Source: a virus. From it: 48,018 nucleotides of DNA. Location of the stretch: the IMG/VR virus record IMGVR_UViG_3300030329_004197, positions 1-48,018 of that record; one strand, 5' to 3'. Below the pieces are notes generated by a model. It saw only the letters and a list, made by a program, of their open reading frames with translations, had not been told where the DNA came from and ran no database searches. Below, piece after piece: positions 35,244 to 42,649 of the stretch. The position numbers and the translations under genes were made by a program. Every line of letters starts with the position of its first letter. Position 1 is the first letter of the stretch.

Positions 35244-35366
35244 GGGTGTACATTCCGACTGCTGTATAAAATGCCTATAAAAAAACACAACAATATACAC
35301 CCAAATATACAGGGCCAGAAATGGAGGTTGCTATACCTATGTTTGTGTGTGGGAGATTTCTGACCC
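35244..35366 (-). ncRNA. Leader region with two 11-bp stem-loops
   Basis: Read leftward, gggtcagaaat (35366-35356) pairs with atttctggccc (35322-35312) around 33 bases, and gggtgtatatt (35302-35292) pairs with aatgtacaccc (35254-35244) around 37 bases. Each stem has 11 pairs with a single U-G wobble. On the opposite strand the same positions would be mismatches, so a leftward RNA is favoured. It precedes the zinc-finger gene at 35226, suggesting a cis-acting leader, processing site or antiterminator. Confidence 0.5.
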
Positions 35367-35376
35367 CTTAATTAAA

Positions 35377-35523
35377 TTACTTGTTTTTCAAATGTCTATA
35401 TATTGTTGCTCTTGACACATTGAAAATTTCAACAAGTTTTGCTGGTTTCACACCCCAGCTATGAAGAACATTAATTAAAAGGCTCTTCATTGGCCTTACT
35501 TTTGTTCTAGAATGGTATTTCAT
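35377..35523 (-). CDS. Small helix-turn-helix protein
   Basis: A 48-residue product with start at 35523 (ribosome site ggagg four bases upstream), overlapping the SSB-like stop by 17 bp. Its C-terminus LHSWGVKPAKLVEIFNVSRA (about 21-40) followed by TIYRHLKNK is a resolvase-type helix-turn-helix (G-V-[KS]-x-x-x-[IL]-x-x-x-x-x-V-S-x-x-T-I-Y-R-x-[LI]). Likely a DNA-binding regulator or accessory factor; no catalytic domain. Confidence 0.7.
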   Translation of the reverse strand: MKYHSRTKVRPMKSLLINVLHSWGVKPAKLVEIFNVSRATIYRHLKNK

Positions 35524-36136
35524 TCTTTCCTCCACTTGATATGTCTTTACGTTTACCATCATCCCATTTCTTACAGAACTTACAATCAAAGAATTGTTTT
35601 TGAACACCATTCTTATCTGTATATGGTTTACCTTTATCTACAAAAGCTATAACAGGTTGACCTAACATATCGTCTGTTGTGAGATTTGGTAATAATTGAA
35701 CGTCAACATCTTCACCATCAATAGTTCTTTTTTCTGTTGGACATTCAACTCCTATATTTTGACAGAATCTCAAATATGCTTTATTACCACTAGAATTTGA
35801 TTCAAAAGTATCTCCATCTTGTGGCTCTAAAAATCTCCACAATTTACCTCTGAATTTCCTTCCAACATAAACATCACCTTTGGTTTCTTCCAGGTCACCT
35901 TTGATGTTTACATATTGAAAATCCTTGATTTTGTTTTCTTCTGATGCTTCCACAGTAAAAGTATAAAGCCTAGCTTTAAATTTACCTTGTTGAACATCTA
36001 ACATTTTTGATTCAACTTCTATTATGTGACCAAAGTATTCACCTTTAGCGCAAGGAATTACTCTCTTCTTTTCGCCAGGTTTGAAAAAACTTTGCTCTCC
36101 TGTCACTTTTCCAAACAACTCGTTTACTTCTGCCAT
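35507..36136 (-). CDS. Single-strand DNA-binding-like protein
   Basis: A 209-residue product next to recombination genes. The central region is beta-rich (GHIIEVESKMLDVQQGKFKA) and the C-terminus is flexible, ending in KNEIPF, close to the acidic-IPF tip with which SSB proteins recruit partners. Two nearby Cys (CKFC) lie before the tip. This fits phage ssDNA-binding proteins such as the DUF669 type. Assignment by pattern, not by alignment. Confidence 0.6.
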   Translation of the reverse strand: MAEVNELFGKVTGEQSFFKPGEKKRVIPCAKGEYFGHIIEVESKMLDVQQGKFKARLYTFTVEASEENKIKDFQYVNIKGDLEETKGDVYVGRKFRGKLWRFLEPQDGDTFESNSSGNKAYLRFCQNIGVECPTEKRTIDGEDVDVQLLPNLTTDDMLGQPVIAFVDKGKPYTDKNGVQKQFFDCKFCKKWDDGKRKDISSGGKNEIPF

Positions 36137-36137
36137 A

Positions 36138-36713
36138 CTATTCTCCTTTCGCTGATTTTAGTTCATGACACATTTCTTCTATCTTGTTCATACAGTCTTC
36201 ATAGTTATTAGCATTAACTTCCATATTAAAGACTTTATTTTTTAAATCATTTACAAACTTCTTTCCAAGAGGTTTTGCAAAGTCATAAAGATTTTCTTCT
36301 TCTTTAGGTGTTAATGCATCAGGCTCTGGTAAATCTTCACCAGCAAATATATATAACCCTAATCCATGTAAGGCAATACATTTAGCTAAAGCCCTTTGCA
36401 GACTTGTATTAATGTGAAACGCATTTGGTTTCTCTATTGGTTGATTCCTATTATCAAGAACTGGGTGTACTTGTGATAGAGACACTCCATCAACATCTAC
36501 CCATACCTCAACAAAGAACCCACATTCAGTTTTGAAGAATGGTTGACCATCTTCATCTTTTGTTACTCCCCATCTTGCAGTAGGACAAACTTTTTTAAGC
36601 TCTTGTACTGCATAACACCAAGATAAGTAACTAAACTTACCTTTCTTCTTAACGTATTTACTGACGTCTTTTTTGAAGAGTTTTTCGAATGTGTTTTGTG
36701 TTGTTTTACTCAT
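36138..36713 (-). CDS. DUF1071-type single-strand annealing protein (Sak3-like)
   Basis: A 191-residue product with the features of DUF1071: FSYLSWCYAVQELKKVCPTA (27-46), a beta region with GFFVEVWVDVDGVSLSQ, VHPVLDNRNQPI, and the ending INTSLQRALAKCIALHGLGL followed by YIFAGEDLPEPDA. The family is linked to phage annealing proteins that pair complementary single strands. It sits between the SSB-like protein and the exonuclease, the usual partner arrangement. Confidence 0.85.
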   Translation of the reverse strand: MSKTTQNTFEKLFKKDVSKYVKKKGKFSYLSWCYAVQELKKVCPTARWGVTKDEDGQPFFKTECGFFVEVWVDVDGVSLSQVHPVLDNRNQPIEKPNAFHINTSLQRALAKCIALHGLGLYIFAGEDLPEPDALTPKEEENLYDFAKPLGKKFVNDLKNKVFNMEVNANNYEDCMNKIEEMCHELKSAKGE

Positions 36714-36722
36714 ACACTCTCC

Positions 36723-37511
36723 TTATGTTGGAGGATTACACAACTTTTTAAACTGGCAATAGTTGCACTGCCATTTCTGTACAGGCGATACGCCAACCCT
36801 AAAAGGTGGTAATCCCATTCTGTGTTCATCGTTAATGTTCTTCCAAAATAGATATGCCCTAGATACAAACGTCAATGGAACCTCTACAGCTCTCATATCT
36901 GAATTATCTTTATTGTAGTAATACAAATACATACCATCAATTTGTCCGAACTTTTCTTTTATTGCATACCCATACGTACCAAGCTGTAGTTCGTAATGTA
37001 TGGAAGGATTTAAAGGTCTGTTTCTACCAAACTTCATCTTCCAAGAATAGCCACCACAAGTCTTAATATCATATAAGTAAACTTTACGTTCAGAGGTTCT
37101 ATCATCTACGACTATATCATAAAAACCTCTGACATTCAATTCTTTAATCTTTAACTCACCTTCAGTGAAAAACTCTATTTCTTTTTCTTTATTTTCTTTT
37201 TCTTTTACATTATTATGTATATTATTATTATATATATTATTATAATACGCCTGCGTAAGAGAATTTTGTATATCTTCATGCACAATATTACCTAATCTTA
37301 ATAAACGATTTGTTTTATGGTCAATCGGATTTGTTACTTCAGCTTGTTCAACTGATTCGAAATATAGCTTCCTTGAACATGAACCTGCACCTGATGCATG
37401 ATACCAATGTTCATTCCCCTCATATCTTTCTTTTCTATTTTCCTCTTGTTTAGTATCTAAATAGTTTCTGTAGATACCTTCAATATCTATTGGACTTACT
37501 TTTTTAATCAT
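36723..37511 (-). CDS. RecB/Cas4-type PD-(D/E)XK exonuclease with Fe-S cysteines
   Basis: A 262-residue product. The order GSCSRKLYF (C45), H78, GFYDIVV (D132), YLYDIKTCG (D148, K150) and YELQLGTYGYA (QxxxY-type helix) is that of RecB-family nucleases. Three Cys at the C-terminus (WQCNYCQFKKLC: 249, 252, 258) plus C45 match the iron-sulphur cluster of Cas4/AddB-type enzymes. It would resect ends for the DUF1071 protein. An Asn/Lys-rich insert (about 90-112) is unusual. Its start overlaps the previous stop by 8 bp. Confidence 0.88.
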   Translation of the reverse strand: MIKKVSPIDIEGIYRNYLDTKQEENRKERYEGNEHWYHASGAGSCSRKLYFESVEQAEVTNPIDHKTNRLLRLGNIVHEDIQNSLTQAYYNNIYNNNIHNNVKEKENKEKEIEFFTEGELKIKELNVRGFYDIVVDDRTSERKVYLYDIKTCGGYSWKMKFGRNRPLNPSIHYELQLGTYGYAIKEKFGQIDGMYLYYYNKDNSDMRAVEVPLTFVSRAYLFWKNINDEHRMGLPPFRVGVSPVQKWQCNYCQFKKLCNPPT

Positions 37512-37659
37512 TTGATTTCTTTTCTGAATAACTTTTTATAAAATCTCTTAAACATTCTCCTGCATTATTATATCCGTTCAATATAGCCCTTCCTCTAAAT
37601 TTTCTCCAAGAGTTTTTGTTGATTTTTGTTATCAGATAACTTGTCGTCTCATTACTCAT
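37504..37659 (-). CDS. Small ribbon-helix-helix-like protein
   Basis: A 51-residue product; start at 37659 chosen for the aaggag site. The pattern TSYLITKINKNSWRKFRGRA then NNAGECLRDFIKSYSE resembles CopG/Arc-type DNA-binding proteins, where a short strand precedes two helices. As first gene after an AT-rich promoter-like region, it may regulate the recombination genes. Moderate certainty. Confidence 0.5.
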   Translation of the reverse strand: MSNETTSYLITKINKNSWRKFRGRAILNGYNNAGECLRDFIKSYSEKKSND

Positions 37660-37679
37660 TAATGTAGTCTCCTTATATA

Positions 37680-37731
37680 GAATTAATTTAATATATATAA
37701 ACATATATAACAACATATTTTATATATTATT
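37680..37731 (-). promoter_or_regulatory. AT-rich promoter-like region before the recombination genes
   Basis: About 70 bp of pure A/T runs. Read leftward it contains atatgttgttatat, which also occurs at 44891-44904 in the divergent early region, in similar surroundings (atataaaatat before it). This shared element suggests a common promoter or binding site. No exact -35/-10 pair can be fixed. Confidence 0.4.
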
Positions 37732-37878
37732 TTATTTTTTTCTCATTGCTTTTATTACTTCTTTTTTCATGTCATCCCAGTCTGCGTTACTGATACTTCC
37801 ATGTGCTTCTTCCCAAAGTTTCCATACTAGAACTTTCAGCATATTTATTTCAGCTAACACATCTTCACGGCTATTCAT
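37732..37878 (-). CDS. Small hypothetical protein
   Basis: A 48-residue frame whose start (ATGAATAG) overlaps the stop of the previous gene by 8 bp. The product is helical: SREDVLAEINMLKVLVWKLW, then NADWDDMKKEVIKAMRKK. Function unknown. The gene closes the run before the AT-rich promoter-like region. Confidence 0.6.
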   Translation of the reverse strand: MNSREDVLAEINMLKVLVWKLWEEAHGSISNADWDDMKKEVIKAMRKK

Positions 37879-38059
37879 CTTTTTTACCTTCAAGCCCTAA
37901 TTCAAAAGATTTGATGATATTTTCCTTTACCCTTATCTTGCCCTCAAGTTCTTCAATTTGTTCCATTAAAAGCGCAATTTCGCGCAAATAAATGTCACTT
38001 TTAGCTTTGTCATCCATTTCACTTAACAATTTCTTTATAACATCACTTTCTAAATCCAT
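37871..38059 (-). CDS. Small coiled-coil protein
   Basis: A 62-residue product with heptad helix (IALLMEQIEELEGKIRVKEN). Ribosome site caggag. It is the gene directly downstream of structured element A (38085-38176), with 25 nt between. Function unknown. Confidence 0.6.
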   Translation of the reverse strand: MDLESDVIKKLLSEMDDKAKSDIYLREIALLMEQIEELEGKIRVKENIIKSFELGLEGKKDE

Positions 38060-38084
38060 AATTTGTCTCCTGTTTTATTAATAC

Positions 38085-38176
38085 TGGAGAGCCTCACATA
38101 TTCCTTTGCCTAGGTCATTCGGCTAACTTAATAGCTAGGACATTCAGGACTTACAGGACCAGTTGTTGGCTCCCCA
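38085..38176 (-). ncRNA. Repeated 92-nt structured element, copy A
   Basis: Shares with copy B (43791-43882) a 23-nt block (38089-38111) and a 28-nt block (38145-38172, one difference), separated in both by 33 nt of unrelated sequence. The ends pair: in the leftward RNA ugggGAGCC with GGCUCucca, nine pairs with one G-U. Three outer pairs differ from copy B but still pair, which is compensatory change. The core could add a hairpin gcua/uagc. It lies 25 nt before the ATG at 38059. Confidence 0.7.
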
Positions 38177-38195
38177 ATATTAGTGTCTCATTGCT

Positions 38196-38261
38196 TTATT
38201 TTTGATTAAACACTTCCATTATCAGTAAGATTAATACTATTACTGCTATCCACGCAATCAT
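38196..38261 (-). CDS. Candidate 21-residue membrane peptide
   Basis: ATG at 38261 overlaps the stop of the upstream gene in an ATGA junction and follows ggagatgata. The product MIAWIAVIVLILLIMEVFNQ then K is just one transmembrane helix. Downstream is element A. Tiny membrane peptides are hard to prove; coupling and composition support it. Confidence 0.45.
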   Translation of the reverse strand: MIAWIAVIVLILLIMEVFNQK

Positions 38262-38437
38262 TTATCATCTCCTTTGTAGTATTCTTCTTTGGTTTTTCCT
38301 TTATATTCCCATACAGGTACTCTCAAGCTCATAACGAATTCAATATCATCAAATTCTGGTAAGTTTTCTTCATCATACCCAAGCTGTCTTCCTATTGTAT
38401 CGAGAAAAGTCTGTTGATAGTCTTTTATTTTACTCAT
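38258..38437 (-). CDS. Small acidic hypothetical protein
   Basis: A 59-residue product, start at 38437 chosen for the ggagg site. Helix KDYQQTFLDTIGRQLGYDEE is followed by a beta pattern (DIEFVMSLRVPVWEYKGK). No family recognised. Overlaps the upstream gene by 8 bp. Confidence 0.6.
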   Translation of the reverse strand: MSKIKDYQQTFLDTIGRQLGYDEENLPEFDDIEFVMSLRVPVWEYKGKTKEEYYKGDDK

Positions 38438-38681
38438 TTTTATCCTCCATATACTGCTCAAATGTTATTGGTTTACAGGCTGTATTACAGGAACGACACC
38501 AATACATATCATCACAACAATCAAGAACCTCGTGATATACTTTACCATTAACAATTGCTGTATTATTAACTGATATCCAAGCTTGTTCTTCTATTTGGTC
38601 ATCACCACATACTTGACATACAAATATATTTTGAGAATTCAGTTTTTTAATGTCTTCTATCATCTTTTTTGTTTTTAACAT
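38430..38681 (-). CDS. Cys-rich zinc-binding-like protein
   Basis: An 83-residue product with CQVCG (22-26), a CC pair near 55 and CRSC (about 62-65) followed by another Cys, enough for two zinc sites. Ribosome site ggagg. Overlaps the next gene start and the previous stop by 7-8 bp. Function unknown. Confidence 0.6.
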   Translation of the reverse strand: MLKTKKMIEDIKKLNSQNIFVCQVCGDDQIEEQAWISVNNTAIVNGKVYHEVLDCCDDMYWCRSCNTACKPITFEQYMEDKNE

Positions 38682-39295
38682 ATTCTAAAACCTCCAGATT
38701 GTAAGCAAAATTCAGCAAATTCCCTAACATTATCTATATCAAATGGATATGACTTGTTCCAATTTTTTGTTTTGCCTGTTTTGTCGCAATTTGTACATTC
38801 TTTCTTTTTGTTGTGTCCGTGATTGTTATTGTTACACCTTATGCAATCATCATCAGGTAAGTCATCAATCCATTGGTGGTATTCTGCTTGGTATCTTATT
38901 GTGTTGCCGTTGTTTATTTCTTGAAGTAATAGCTGTCCAAGTTTTTTAGCTCCTTTATCATCAAGCCCTGCACCACTATTGCCATGACCATCTTCAAATA
39001 ACTTCTCATCAATTAAATCAGGTGCAACATTATGACAATAATTCCACAATGGTCTCCACCACCAACAGTTATTTCTGAAGTAATGTCCAACATTTACAGT
39101 TTCATATTCTTGTAGTTCAGTATAATATTGATTTCTTAATGTTTCATCACCATTAAGTTCTTTCCACTTCTGTTTAAAGCCATCAATATTATCTCCTTCA
39201 TCTGATTTTTCCATCATTGTATATTTGTGATATGTTGGAAACGCCTCTATTGGTTTATTCTGTTTTGGATTTCTCCCATATACATCCATTCCCAT
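38675..39295 (-). CDS. MGMDVYG-family phage protein with a zinc-finger-like segment
   Basis: A 206-residue product beginning MGMDVYGRNP and containing HYFRNNCWWWRPLWNYCHNV (71-90), a combination I know from conserved phage proteins of unknown function. Near 152-174 there are two Cys pairs (CIRC and CTNC then DKTG) as in DnaJ-type zinc fingers. The start has the recurrent aaaggagaataaa ribosome module. Role unknown. Confidence 0.65.
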   Translation of the reverse strand: MGMDVYGRNPKQNKPIEAFPTYHKYTMMEKSDEGDNIDGFKQKWKELNGDETLRNQYYTELQEYETVNVGHYFRNNCWWWRPLWNYCHNVAPDLIDEKLFEDGHGNSGAGLDDKGAKKLGQLLLQEINNGNTIRYQAEYHQWIDDLPDDDCIRCNNNNHGHNKKKECTNCDKTGKTKNWNKSYPFDIDNVREFAEFCLQSGGFRIC

Positions 39296-39306
39296 TTTAT
39301 TCTCCT

Positions 39307-40050
39307 TTATTTTTGTGTGAACTTTACTTGGTTTTTCTTTGTTAATCCAAAGTTATACACCATTTCAATGTTAGCTGTGTAGCCCTCTGGGTTTGCTTGT
39401 TTTGTTAGCATAGCTGAGCATTTGTTTAACTGACGCATCATTCTTTTTTGGTCATATAATCCTGTATCAAACACCCTGCAAAAACCCCATACAAATCTAG
39501 CAAAAGTAACGTGTTTTATGTTGAATGTGGTTTTAATTTCTTTAATGTATTTAAGTACATTATGACCTCTTGCAACAGTTAGAGCTTTCCATTTTAAGTT
39601 TTTAAATGCTGTGTTTCCGTATGCTCCTCCATACATTATTATAAGAGCAGTTAGTGGTAATTTTTCTTTTCTATATATTTTATCAAGAAATACATAGTCT
39701 TTTATACCATCTGTTACACCAAACTTAAGAAAGTCTTGCATTGACCAACTTTTAGCTGAGCTATCAAGTGAAATCATTGCATTGTTGTCTACATTTTCAA
39801 ACTCACAGTAAACAATCGGTGCATTAAGCCTTTTACAAGCCTCAACTGTATGTTGCCCAGCAAATACTTCAAGCTTACCTTTATGTTTTAATGATTTTCT
39901 AACAGATACAGCTGATATTATTCCGTGTTCCGACATACTATTCATTATGCCTTTTATCTGTTTTTTGTTTATATCTCTCTGATGAGCTGGAGATATAAAT
40001 ATTGAATAGTTTTTTGTTTCTCCTGTTTTTACGTATTTACTTGTTATCAT
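39307..40050 (-). CDS. ParB-like nuclease-domain protein
   Basis: A 247-residue product. Residues 15-80 fit a ParB/sulfiredoxin fold: ISPAHQRDINKKQIKGIMNS, then LEVFAGQHTVEACKRLNAPI with the G-[QH]-H/R-x-x-A pattern. In phages such domains act as DNA-binding or nicking modules. The rest is helical and unknown. The ribosome module aaaggagaataaa precedes it. Confidence 0.65.
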   Translation of the reverse strand: MITSKYVKTGETKNYSIFISPAHQRDINKKQIKGIMNSMSEHGIISAVSVRKSLKHKGKLEVFAGQHTVEACKRLNAPIVYCEFENVDNNAMISLDSSAKSWSMQDFLKFGVTDGIKDYVFLDKIYRKEKLPLTALIIMYGGAYGNTAFKNLKWKALTVARGHNVLKYIKEIKTTFNIKHVTFARFVWGFCRVFDTGLYDQKRMMRQLNKCSAMLTKQANPEGYTANIEMVYNFGLTKKNQVKFTQK

Positions 40051-40061
40051 TTTATTCTCCT

Positions 40062-40232
40062 TTATATTTGATATGTGTTAAACAATCTATCTGCATCTTC
40101 TTTTCCAAATCTCTCTGAAACTGTACGACATATTATACCAATCATATTATGTCCAAATGGTGTTCCTGCAAGTTCATCACACTCATTTTCAAGTTCATCA
40201 AGTGTTGCTGTTTTTAGATTTATTTTACTCAT
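40062..40232 (-). CDS. Small hypothetical protein
   Basis: A 56-residue frame, start at 40232 with the recurrent aaaggagaataaa module. Sequence features: acidic helix TLDELENECDELAG and then FGHNMIGIICRTVSERFG. No family recognised, but the coding pattern and site are good. Confidence 0.6.
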   Translation of the reverse strand: MSKINLKTATLDELENECDELAGTPFGHNMIGIICRTVSERFGKEDADRLFNTYQI

Positions 40233-40247
40233 TTTATTCTCCTTTGT

Positions 40248-40484
40248 TTATTCTTCGTTTTTAAAAGTTATATTTCTTGCTAATCTACCTCTGTTTTTAC
40301 TATCTAAACTTGCAATCCACGAAATGAAGTTTGCCTTCATGTGTTGAAATTTACCCCTTAAATAATCTCCTTCACTTGCAACATCAAATGCTGTTCCTGT
40401 TACTCCATAAGCATCTTCTGCGAATGTTTTAAGGTCAGTATCAACTGCCCATCTTATCATTTTCTCTATATCGTAACTATTCAT
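40248..40484 (-). CDS. Hypothetical protein
   Basis: A 78-residue product, start at 40484 chosen for the aaggag site and the ATGAATAG overlap with the previous stop. Helical, with AEDAYGVTGTAFDVASEGDY and a basic end. Function unknown. Confidence 0.6.
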   Translation of the reverse strand: MNSYDIEKMIRWAVDTDLKTFAEDAYGVTGTAFDVASEGDYLRGKFQHMKANFISWIASLDSKNRGRLARNITFKNEE

Positions 40485-40623
40485 CTTCTGTCTCCTTATA
40501 TATTCCTTGTTGTATGTATAACTGTAAAGATGTGTGTAGTTCATCTCTTTCTACATCATCTGATGTAAACCAATCAATGAAATGCTGTATTACATCCCAC
40601 CTATGTTCTCCACTGTCATTCAT
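40477..40623 (-). CDS. Small acidic hypothetical protein
   Basis: A 48-residue frame starting at 40623 after aaggagaaagaag. The product contains WDVIQHFIDWFTSDDVERDE and ends TEDE, whose codons carry the next start. Function unknown. Confidence 0.6.
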   Translation of the reverse strand: MNDSGEHRWDVIQHFIDWFTSDDVERDELHTSLQLYIQQGIYKETEDE

Positions 40624-40637
40624 CTTCTTTCTCCTTA

Positions 40638-40781
40638 TCAGTTTATATTGTCTGGATTATGAAATCTCTCATAAATATCTACTATTTCCATAACCTTTTC
40701 AAAAGTTTCTATGCTGTCTGTCTTTAATCTTGCTGTATTCTTGTCAAGCAAAGCGTTTTCTATTTCTTTTTTAAGATTCAT
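40638..40781 (-). CDS. Small helical hypothetical protein
   Basis: A 47-residue frame starting at 40781, overlapping the previous gene by 11 bp, with a ribosome site aaggagaaagaag. Charged helix (LKKEIENALLDKNTARLKTD). Function unknown. Confidence 0.6.
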   Translation of the reverse strand: MNLKKEIENALLDKNTARLKTDSIETFEKVMEIVDIYERFHNPDNIN

Positions 40782-41088
40782 CTTCTTTCTCCTTTTCTGC
40801 TACGTGTTCATATAATCCTTCACAGATTGCCTCATATATGTTTGCCTGTATTTGGTCGTGTGCGTTACCATTTGGATTTGTCTCAGGTATATCCTGCATT
40901 AACCAAGGATTCCACGCTGCATACTGACCAATATCCCAATAATATATTGGAACAGCATTGTCTGCTATTTCATGTATAAGGTCTTCATCTGTATAATCTT
41001 CATCTTCATCAATTAAATCATCATATTCTTCGCAGGCATCAATAATTAAACTACTTAACTGATAGTCTTTTTCTTTTGTTTCAGCCAT
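40771..41088 (-). CDS. Acidic hypothetical phage protein
   Basis: A 105-residue product, very acidic in 19-50 (EEYDDLIDEDEDYTDEDLIH), followed by VPIYYWDIGQYAAWNPWLMQ. Small acidic proteins with this VPI.YWD.. pattern occur in marine phages. DNA mimicry or a structural role cannot be told apart. Start shares one base with the previous stop. Confidence 0.6.
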   Translation of the reverse strand: MAETKEKDYQLSSLIIDACEEYDDLIDEDEDYTDEDLIHEIADNAVPIYYWDIGQYAAWNPWLMQDIPETNPNGNAHDQIQANIYEAICEGLYEHVAEKEKEDES

Positions 41089-41357
41089 TATGCCTCCTTT
41101 GTTCTTTTATGATAACCACTTGTTCTTGGCAGAAACATTTCATCAAATGTTCCATTTATATCGTGTGCTATTGTTGGTGTTATTTTGTTTTCCATATCAT
41201 TCTTTTTACAGAATTTTATGAAAGCCTCAATATCTTCAACTCCAAACTGCTCAACGTAATTTCTAGCAATCCAAGACTTCTGCATCTCATCTTCAAATTC
41301 CCAATGGCTGAGATGTTCGTTCATTATTTCTTTCAGTTTTTTCATTTCTTCTATCAT
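41088..41357 (-). CDS. Hypothetical protein
   Basis: An 89-residue product with the aaaggagaataaa ribosome module. Mostly helical with EQFGVEDIEAFIKFCKKNDM and a basic C-terminus. No family recognised. Confidence 0.6.
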   Translation of the reverse strand: MIEEMKKLKEIMNEHLSHWEFEDEMQKSWIARNYVEQFGVEDIEAFIKFCKKNDMENKITPTIAHDINGTFDEMFLPRTSGYHKRTKEA

Positions 41358-41358
41358 T

Positions 41359-41652
41359 TTATTCTCCTTTATATCTTGATTTAAAATAAGGATTTTCCCA
41401 ATCTGGGCTGTCTATTGCAGATTGAGCATCTCGCAAAGCAATCTCCAGACATTTAATTTTCTTATTTTTATCACCTGTCGTACTGAAAATCGTTGTTTCA
41501 TTTAGATATGTGTATATCTCAAGCAATAATTCAGCATCTATAAACTGATTGAGTTTTAAATCTCTGCCTTTTACTAATGCTTCATTTTTAGCGATTAGTT
41601 CTTTTCGCTCTTGTATTATTTCATTTATAGTTTTATTGTATATATCAGTCAT
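41359..41652 (-). CDS. Hypothetical coiled-coil protein
   Basis: A 97-residue product with a helical N-terminus (NEIIQERKELIAKNEALVKG) and a second helix with the phrase KCLEIALRDAQSAID. The start overlaps the previous stop by 4 bp (ATGA type) and has the aaaggagaata site. Function unknown. Confidence 0.6.
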   Translation of the reverse strand: MTDIYNKTINEIIQERKELIAKNEALVKGRDLKLNQFIDAELLLEIYTYLNETTIFSTTGDKNKKIKCLEIALRDAQSAIDSPDWENPYFKSRYKGE

Positions 41653-41987
41653 TTATTCTCCTTTGTTATCATTGAAAATGGAACATTCCATCTTCTACCA
41701 TCAATAATTACAACTGCTCTTGTTCTGTTGATTTTTTGGATTACTCCATATTCAACTTTTGAATTGCTAGTTACTTTTACTTTATCATTAACAGCAAGTT
41801 TGTATTTGGTCTTGTTTCCAAGATAATCACGTCTGTCTTTGATAAATTGCTGTATTACTCGCAAATCTCTTATGTCTTCTATTTTGTTTATTCTGTCTTG
41901 TATGTCATCTAAATACATAGTATTCTCCTTTTTATCTGTTTGTTTATCCCAAAACCATTCAAAGCTCTCATAATACTCTCTATTCAT
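41649..41987 (-). CDS. Hypothetical protein with beta C-terminal domain and a possible internal start
   Basis: A 112-residue product. The start at 41987 forms ATGAATAG with the previous stop and has aaagga upstream. A second in-frame ATG at 41918 (residue 24) has a better site, aaaaggag. Residues 24-60 are helical; 70-110 form a small beta barrel-like module (AVNDKVKVTSNSKVEYGVIQ) similar to KOW/SH3-type modules. Two products of 112 and 89 residues are possible. Confidence 0.6.
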   Translation of the reverse strand: MNREYYESFEWFWDKQTDKKENTMYLDDIQDRINKIEDIRDLRVIQQFIKDRRDYLGNKTKYKLAVNDKVKVTSNSKVEYGVIQKINRTRAVVIIDGRRWNVPFSMITKENK

Positions 41988-42264
41988 CTGGTTCCATCCT
42001 TTCTCCAGCATATGCTGGGTCATAATATTCATCTTTCCTATATGGATAATTGTCTTTATAGCAATCATCACAATACAAGCCTGTATATATTCCATAAGCA
42101 TCTGCTCTTGCCCACTTATGATAAACGACAGATGGTATGCTAAAATCTTTGCCCATAAACTCAATTAAACTTCTTGAAGCCTCAACATTTCCTTCTTCGT
42201 TGTGAAAGAAATCAGTATCGTCTTTTTTACAACCTCTACAGTGATATAAATAGTCTTTATCCAT
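41980..42264 (-). CDS. Small zinc-binding-like protein
   Basis: A 94-residue product; start at 42264 chosen for the ggggagg site. CRGC (about 9-12) and CDDC (about 65-68) could bind zinc as a split finger. The rest contains an acidic Tyr-rich tail (KDEYYDPAYAGERMEPDE). Function unknown. Confidence 0.6.
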   Translation of the reverse strand: MDKDYLYHCRGCKKDDTDFFHNEEGNVEASRSLIEFMGKDFSIPSVVYHKWARADAYGIYTGLYCDDCYKDNYPYRKDEYYDPAYAGERMEPDE

Positions 42265-42649
42265 ACACAACCTCCCCAAAGCAAGCAGTTTGTACCAATA
42301 TATCTGCATCCGAAGCATCCCAGCCACCATATAATAGTCTGTTTAATGCTTTTGTATATTTATATTCAGGTGCATCCATTTTCTGTAATGCGTCAATAAT
42401 TGATTTCTTTGTTATTGGATGTTTTTCTCCTGTTTCTGACTCGTGTATGTACATCACAGCATCTTTCAGCTTTGTCTTTGTTAGATATTCGTGTTTCCAG
42501 CCACCAACCTTTTTCATATCTTTATTATCTTTGCAACTGATATTGTTTGCCCAATATGTTATGCCTCCTTCAAATGCAGAGCATAATATATATTCAATCA
42601 GTTCATCTGATATTTCTATTCTTCTGTTTATTATATTCATATCAGTCAT
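42257..42649 (-). CDS. Conserved phage hypothetical protein
   Basis: A 130-residue product. The ending WDASDADILVQTACFGEVVYG and the stretch CSAFEGGITYWANNIS match a phage family I recognise without a known function. It overlaps the upstream and downstream genes by 4-8 bp. Ribosome module aaaggagaata. Confidence 0.65.
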   Translation of the reverse strand: MTDMNIINRRIEISDELIEYILCSAFEGGITYWANNISCKDNKDMKKVGGWKHEYLTKTKLKDAVMYIHESETGEKHPITKKSIIDALQKMDAPEYKYTKALNRLLYGGWDASDADILVQTACFGEVVYG

